Shown here: positions 5,235-6,413 of the stretch, piece by piece
How positions within the stretch are numbered: position 1 is the first letter of the stretch
Layout of the letters: each line of letters opens with the position of its first letter
NCBI GenBank assembly: GCA_030706065.1
Contig: JAUZPH010000217.1
Location: forward strand, 1 to 6,413
Length of the DNA: 6,413 nucleotides
Source: Bacillota bacterium
Lineage (GTDB): Bacteria; Bacillota; Clostridia; Clostridiales; Clostridiaceae
Reading direction: 5' to 3'
Position numbers and translations under genes: made by a program
Notes under the pieces: model-generated
Database searches by the model: none
What the model was told of the DNA's origin: nothing
The model's input: the letters and a program-made list of their open reading frames with translations, nothing else

Positions 5235-5352
5235 ACAATTATGCGCTCCTTTATTGTGCACTAATTCATAACTTATTTGTTCACCGCAGCCGGTGTCTGC
5301 TATTTTGCTGCCGGCTATTCAAAAATAATATAATTTACAGGGAGGAATCATC

Positions 5353-5778
5353 ATGGAAAACAATCAAAAACCAGGGATTGGAGCAGGGATTATCACAGTA
5401 TCTATAATTCATTTCGTTTTCTCTGGAATCGGTCTTTTAATCATGCTGGCTGCTGCTGCATTCCAGGATACCATCAATTCCACTTTGGAAGCAAGTGGAC
5501 AAACTGCTAGGTTGACTTCAGGACAAATTCTTCTTAGTATCGTTTTTGCTTTAATTCTCATTTTAAGTGTTATTTTAATACTGCTTAAGAAAAAAATTGG
5601 TGTTTTTATCTATTTTGCCTTCGCTATTTTAAGCCCGATTTATTCCATCATAACAAGCGGTTTCAGTTTTCTCATTTTCTTAGACTTTATACTTCCAATA
5701 CTAATGGCAGTATTCATCAGCCAAAAGAAAGAGCTTTACGGCTTCGGAAACGGTACAGGCAATAGCATGTATCAATAG
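5353..5778 (+). CDS. Small hypothetical membrane protein, four predicted transmembrane helices
   Basis: I do not recognise this 141-residue protein. It has a short hydrophilic N-terminus (MENNQKPG) and hydrophobic stretches at about residues 10-37, 56-78, 82-100 and 102-123. Helices 2 and 3 are joined by a basic LLKKKIG turn, consistent with a cytoplasmic loop and with both termini inside. The segment 38-55 (QDTINSTLEASGQTARLT) would be the main extracytoplasmic loop. The tail (SQKKELYGFGNGTGNSMYQ) is rich in Gly, Asn and polar residues. No enzymatic motif or signal-peptide cleavage site is seen. GGGAGG (5340-5345) with a 7-base gap fixes the ATG. The gene is monocistronic, driven by its own strong promoter divergent from proS and bounded downstream by a hairpin terminator. 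It is most likely a small integral membrane protein of unknown role. Confidence 0.8.
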   Translation: MENNQKPGIGAGIITVSIIHFVFSGIGLLIMLAAAAFQDTINSTLEASGQTARLTSGQILLSIVFALILILSVILILLKKKIGVFIYFAFAILSPIYSIITSGFSFLIFLDFILPILMAVFISQKKELYGFGNGTGNSMYQ

Positions 5779-5837
5779 CACTGTCGTAACTATAGTTGGC
5801 CGTTGATACATATTGACAAATCTCAGGATTATTAAAA

Positions 5838-5885
5838 AAGCTGATAATGTACTCTGCAATAATTTAGCATGTACATTATCAGCTT
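5838..5885. terminator. Long hairpin terminator between the convergent membrane-protein and endonuclease V-like genes
   Basis: A perfect 15-bp stem joins 5838-5852 to 5871-5885 (AAGCTGATAATGTAC with its complement). Three more pairs, TGC/GCA, lie inside (5855-5857 with 5867-5869). On the minus strand it runs straight into TTTTTAAT (5838-5831), so it should terminate the endonuclease-like transcript well. The plus-strand tail has only a weak T content, but the stem could also stop transcription from the left. Confidence 0.78.
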
Positions 5886-5975
5886 ATACCTTTCTAAAAA
5901 GAAGTAATTCTCCACTGAGTTCTTCCGATGGGGTTTACCTCTCACCACCACCATTATCCCAGCCAAAGAGGCTGC

Positions 5976-6413
5976 TCATGTTCTTGATAACCTGTCTACT
6001 TCCTTAAGCAAATCCGGAATTCTGAACCTTCCCTTCATATTCCGTATAAAATCCGCTGAATAGTCCAAATCTATGCCTGCGGAACTCACATAAAGCGGCT
6101 TGCTGCTCTTTCCCCTGAAAACCTCCTTGTAATTCTGCGCATCTCTGAAGAAGGTCTTTGCTACGCCAATCACTGGAATCTGCCCTTTCAACTTTTCATA
6201 CAGGCGGGCACCCAATCCTCTTTTCCCATCGTCCAGCCATACAAAACTGTCGGTAATTATCAGGTCAATCTTCTCATTAACCTCTTCCAGCACCCTGAGT
6301 ATGCAGGGCAGCTCTCTTCTGTAAAATTTTCCGGATTCATATCTCTGTACTCTATGAATAAAGACACTATACTTGGATATAATCTCCTGAGCCTCATTAA
6401 ATACAATACAGGC
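5976..6413 (-). CDS. Endonuclease V-like protein, C-terminal part
   Basis: The frame is open from the right edge to TGA at 5976-5978, giving 145 residues. Endonuclease V (about 220-230 residues) cleaves the second phosphodiester bond 3' to deoxyinosine or inosine. About 80 N-terminal residues, including the first catalytic Asp, lie outside. Visible family features are YESGKFYRRELP (25-36), matching the YxxGxxxxRExP segment with the catalytic Glu34; LIITDSFVW (51-59) with Asp55 in place of the usual D-G-H/Q-G stretch; GVAK (83-86) with the conserved Lys86; PLYVSSAG (106-113); and a final RFRIPDLLKEVDRLS (129-143) matching the family's RxPxxxRxADxLS end. A GTG at 6293 could be taken as a start, but the homology continues upstream of it, so it is internal. 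The altered DGHG motif suggests a divergent subfamily. Confidence 0.78.
   Translation of the reverse strand, partial: ACIVFNEAQEIISKYSVFIHRVQRYESGKFYRRELPCILRVLEEVNEKIDLIITDSFVWLDDGKRGLGARLYEKLKGQIPVIGVAKTFFRDAQNYKEVFRGKSSKPLYVSSAGIDLDYSADFIRNMKGRFRIPDLLKEVDRLSRT

Noticed and set aside
5076..5261. 61-codon minus-strand ORF upstream of proS.
   Set aside because: It runs through both divergent promoters and the palindrome, has no recognisable domain, and is not needed to explain the region.
5288..5316. AGCCGG/CCGGCT hairpin in the membrane-protein leader as an attenuator.
   Set aside because: No T-tract follows and no competing structure is visible, so it is recorded only as a leader hairpin.
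5830..5956. About 40-codon minus-strand ORF downstream of the endonuclease V-like gene (starts MVVVRGKPHRK).
   Set aside because: It reads through the terminator hairpin, lacks a clear ribosome binding site and shows no family resemblance.
5813..6007. 64-codon plus-strand ORF across the terminator and the end of the endonuclease V-like gene.
   Set aside because: It overlaps a 15-bp hairpin terminator and the antisense of a recognised gene, with no good ribosome binding site.

Overview
The window looks like a chromosomal segment from a low-to-mid GC Firmicute, most likely a member of the Clostridia. The reasons are strong AGGAGG-type ribosome binding sites, canonical sigma-A promoters, a T-box antiterminator, a clostridial-style prolyl-tRNA synthetase N-terminus, and mostly housekeeping gene content. 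No mobile element, CRISPR array, rRNA or tRNA gene was found.

Layout, left to right. 1-137 (+) is the C-terminus of an FtsX/MacB-type ABC transporter permease. 138-420 is a regulatory leader: a promoter, a T-box antiterminator/terminator pair that appears to lack the usual specifier Stem I, and then a second long-range RNA structure. 421-1494 (+) is asd, aspartate-semialdehyde dehydrogenase. A hairpin terminator separates asd from a convergent minus-strand block. That block, read right to left, is proS (4889-3168), a MerR-family regulator with a GyrI-like effector domain (3029-2223), and a free-standing GyrI-like protein (2220-1588). The merR gene has its own textbook MerR promoter with a 19-bp spacer and a dyad operator. 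5073-5352 holds back-to-back promoters for proS (-) and for a small four-helix membrane protein (5353-5778, +). A long hairpin terminator follows, then the C-terminal two thirds of an endonuclease V-like gene (5976-6413, -) that runs off the window.

The most interesting signal is the roughly 200-nt proS leader. Downstream of a near-consensus promoter lies a 22-codon leader ORF with a good ribosome binding site and two proline codons (CCG GGT CCT). It is followed by a ladder of mutually exclusive pairings (1:2, 2:3, 3:4) that ends in a strong intrinsic terminator just before the proS ribosome binding site. The geometry is that of trp/his-type attenuation: a ribosome stalled at the Pro codons would leave segment 1 free, and this favours antitermination of proS. 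Clostridial aminoacyl-tRNA synthetase genes are more commonly controlled by T-boxes, so a peptide-coding attenuator here deserves attention.

Functionally, asd (lysine/threonine/methionine family biosynthesis) and proS (tRNA charging) both carry amino-acid-type transcription attenuators, by two different mechanisms. The merR-gyrI pair looks like a self-contained response to a small hydrophobic compound. It has no visible transporter partner.
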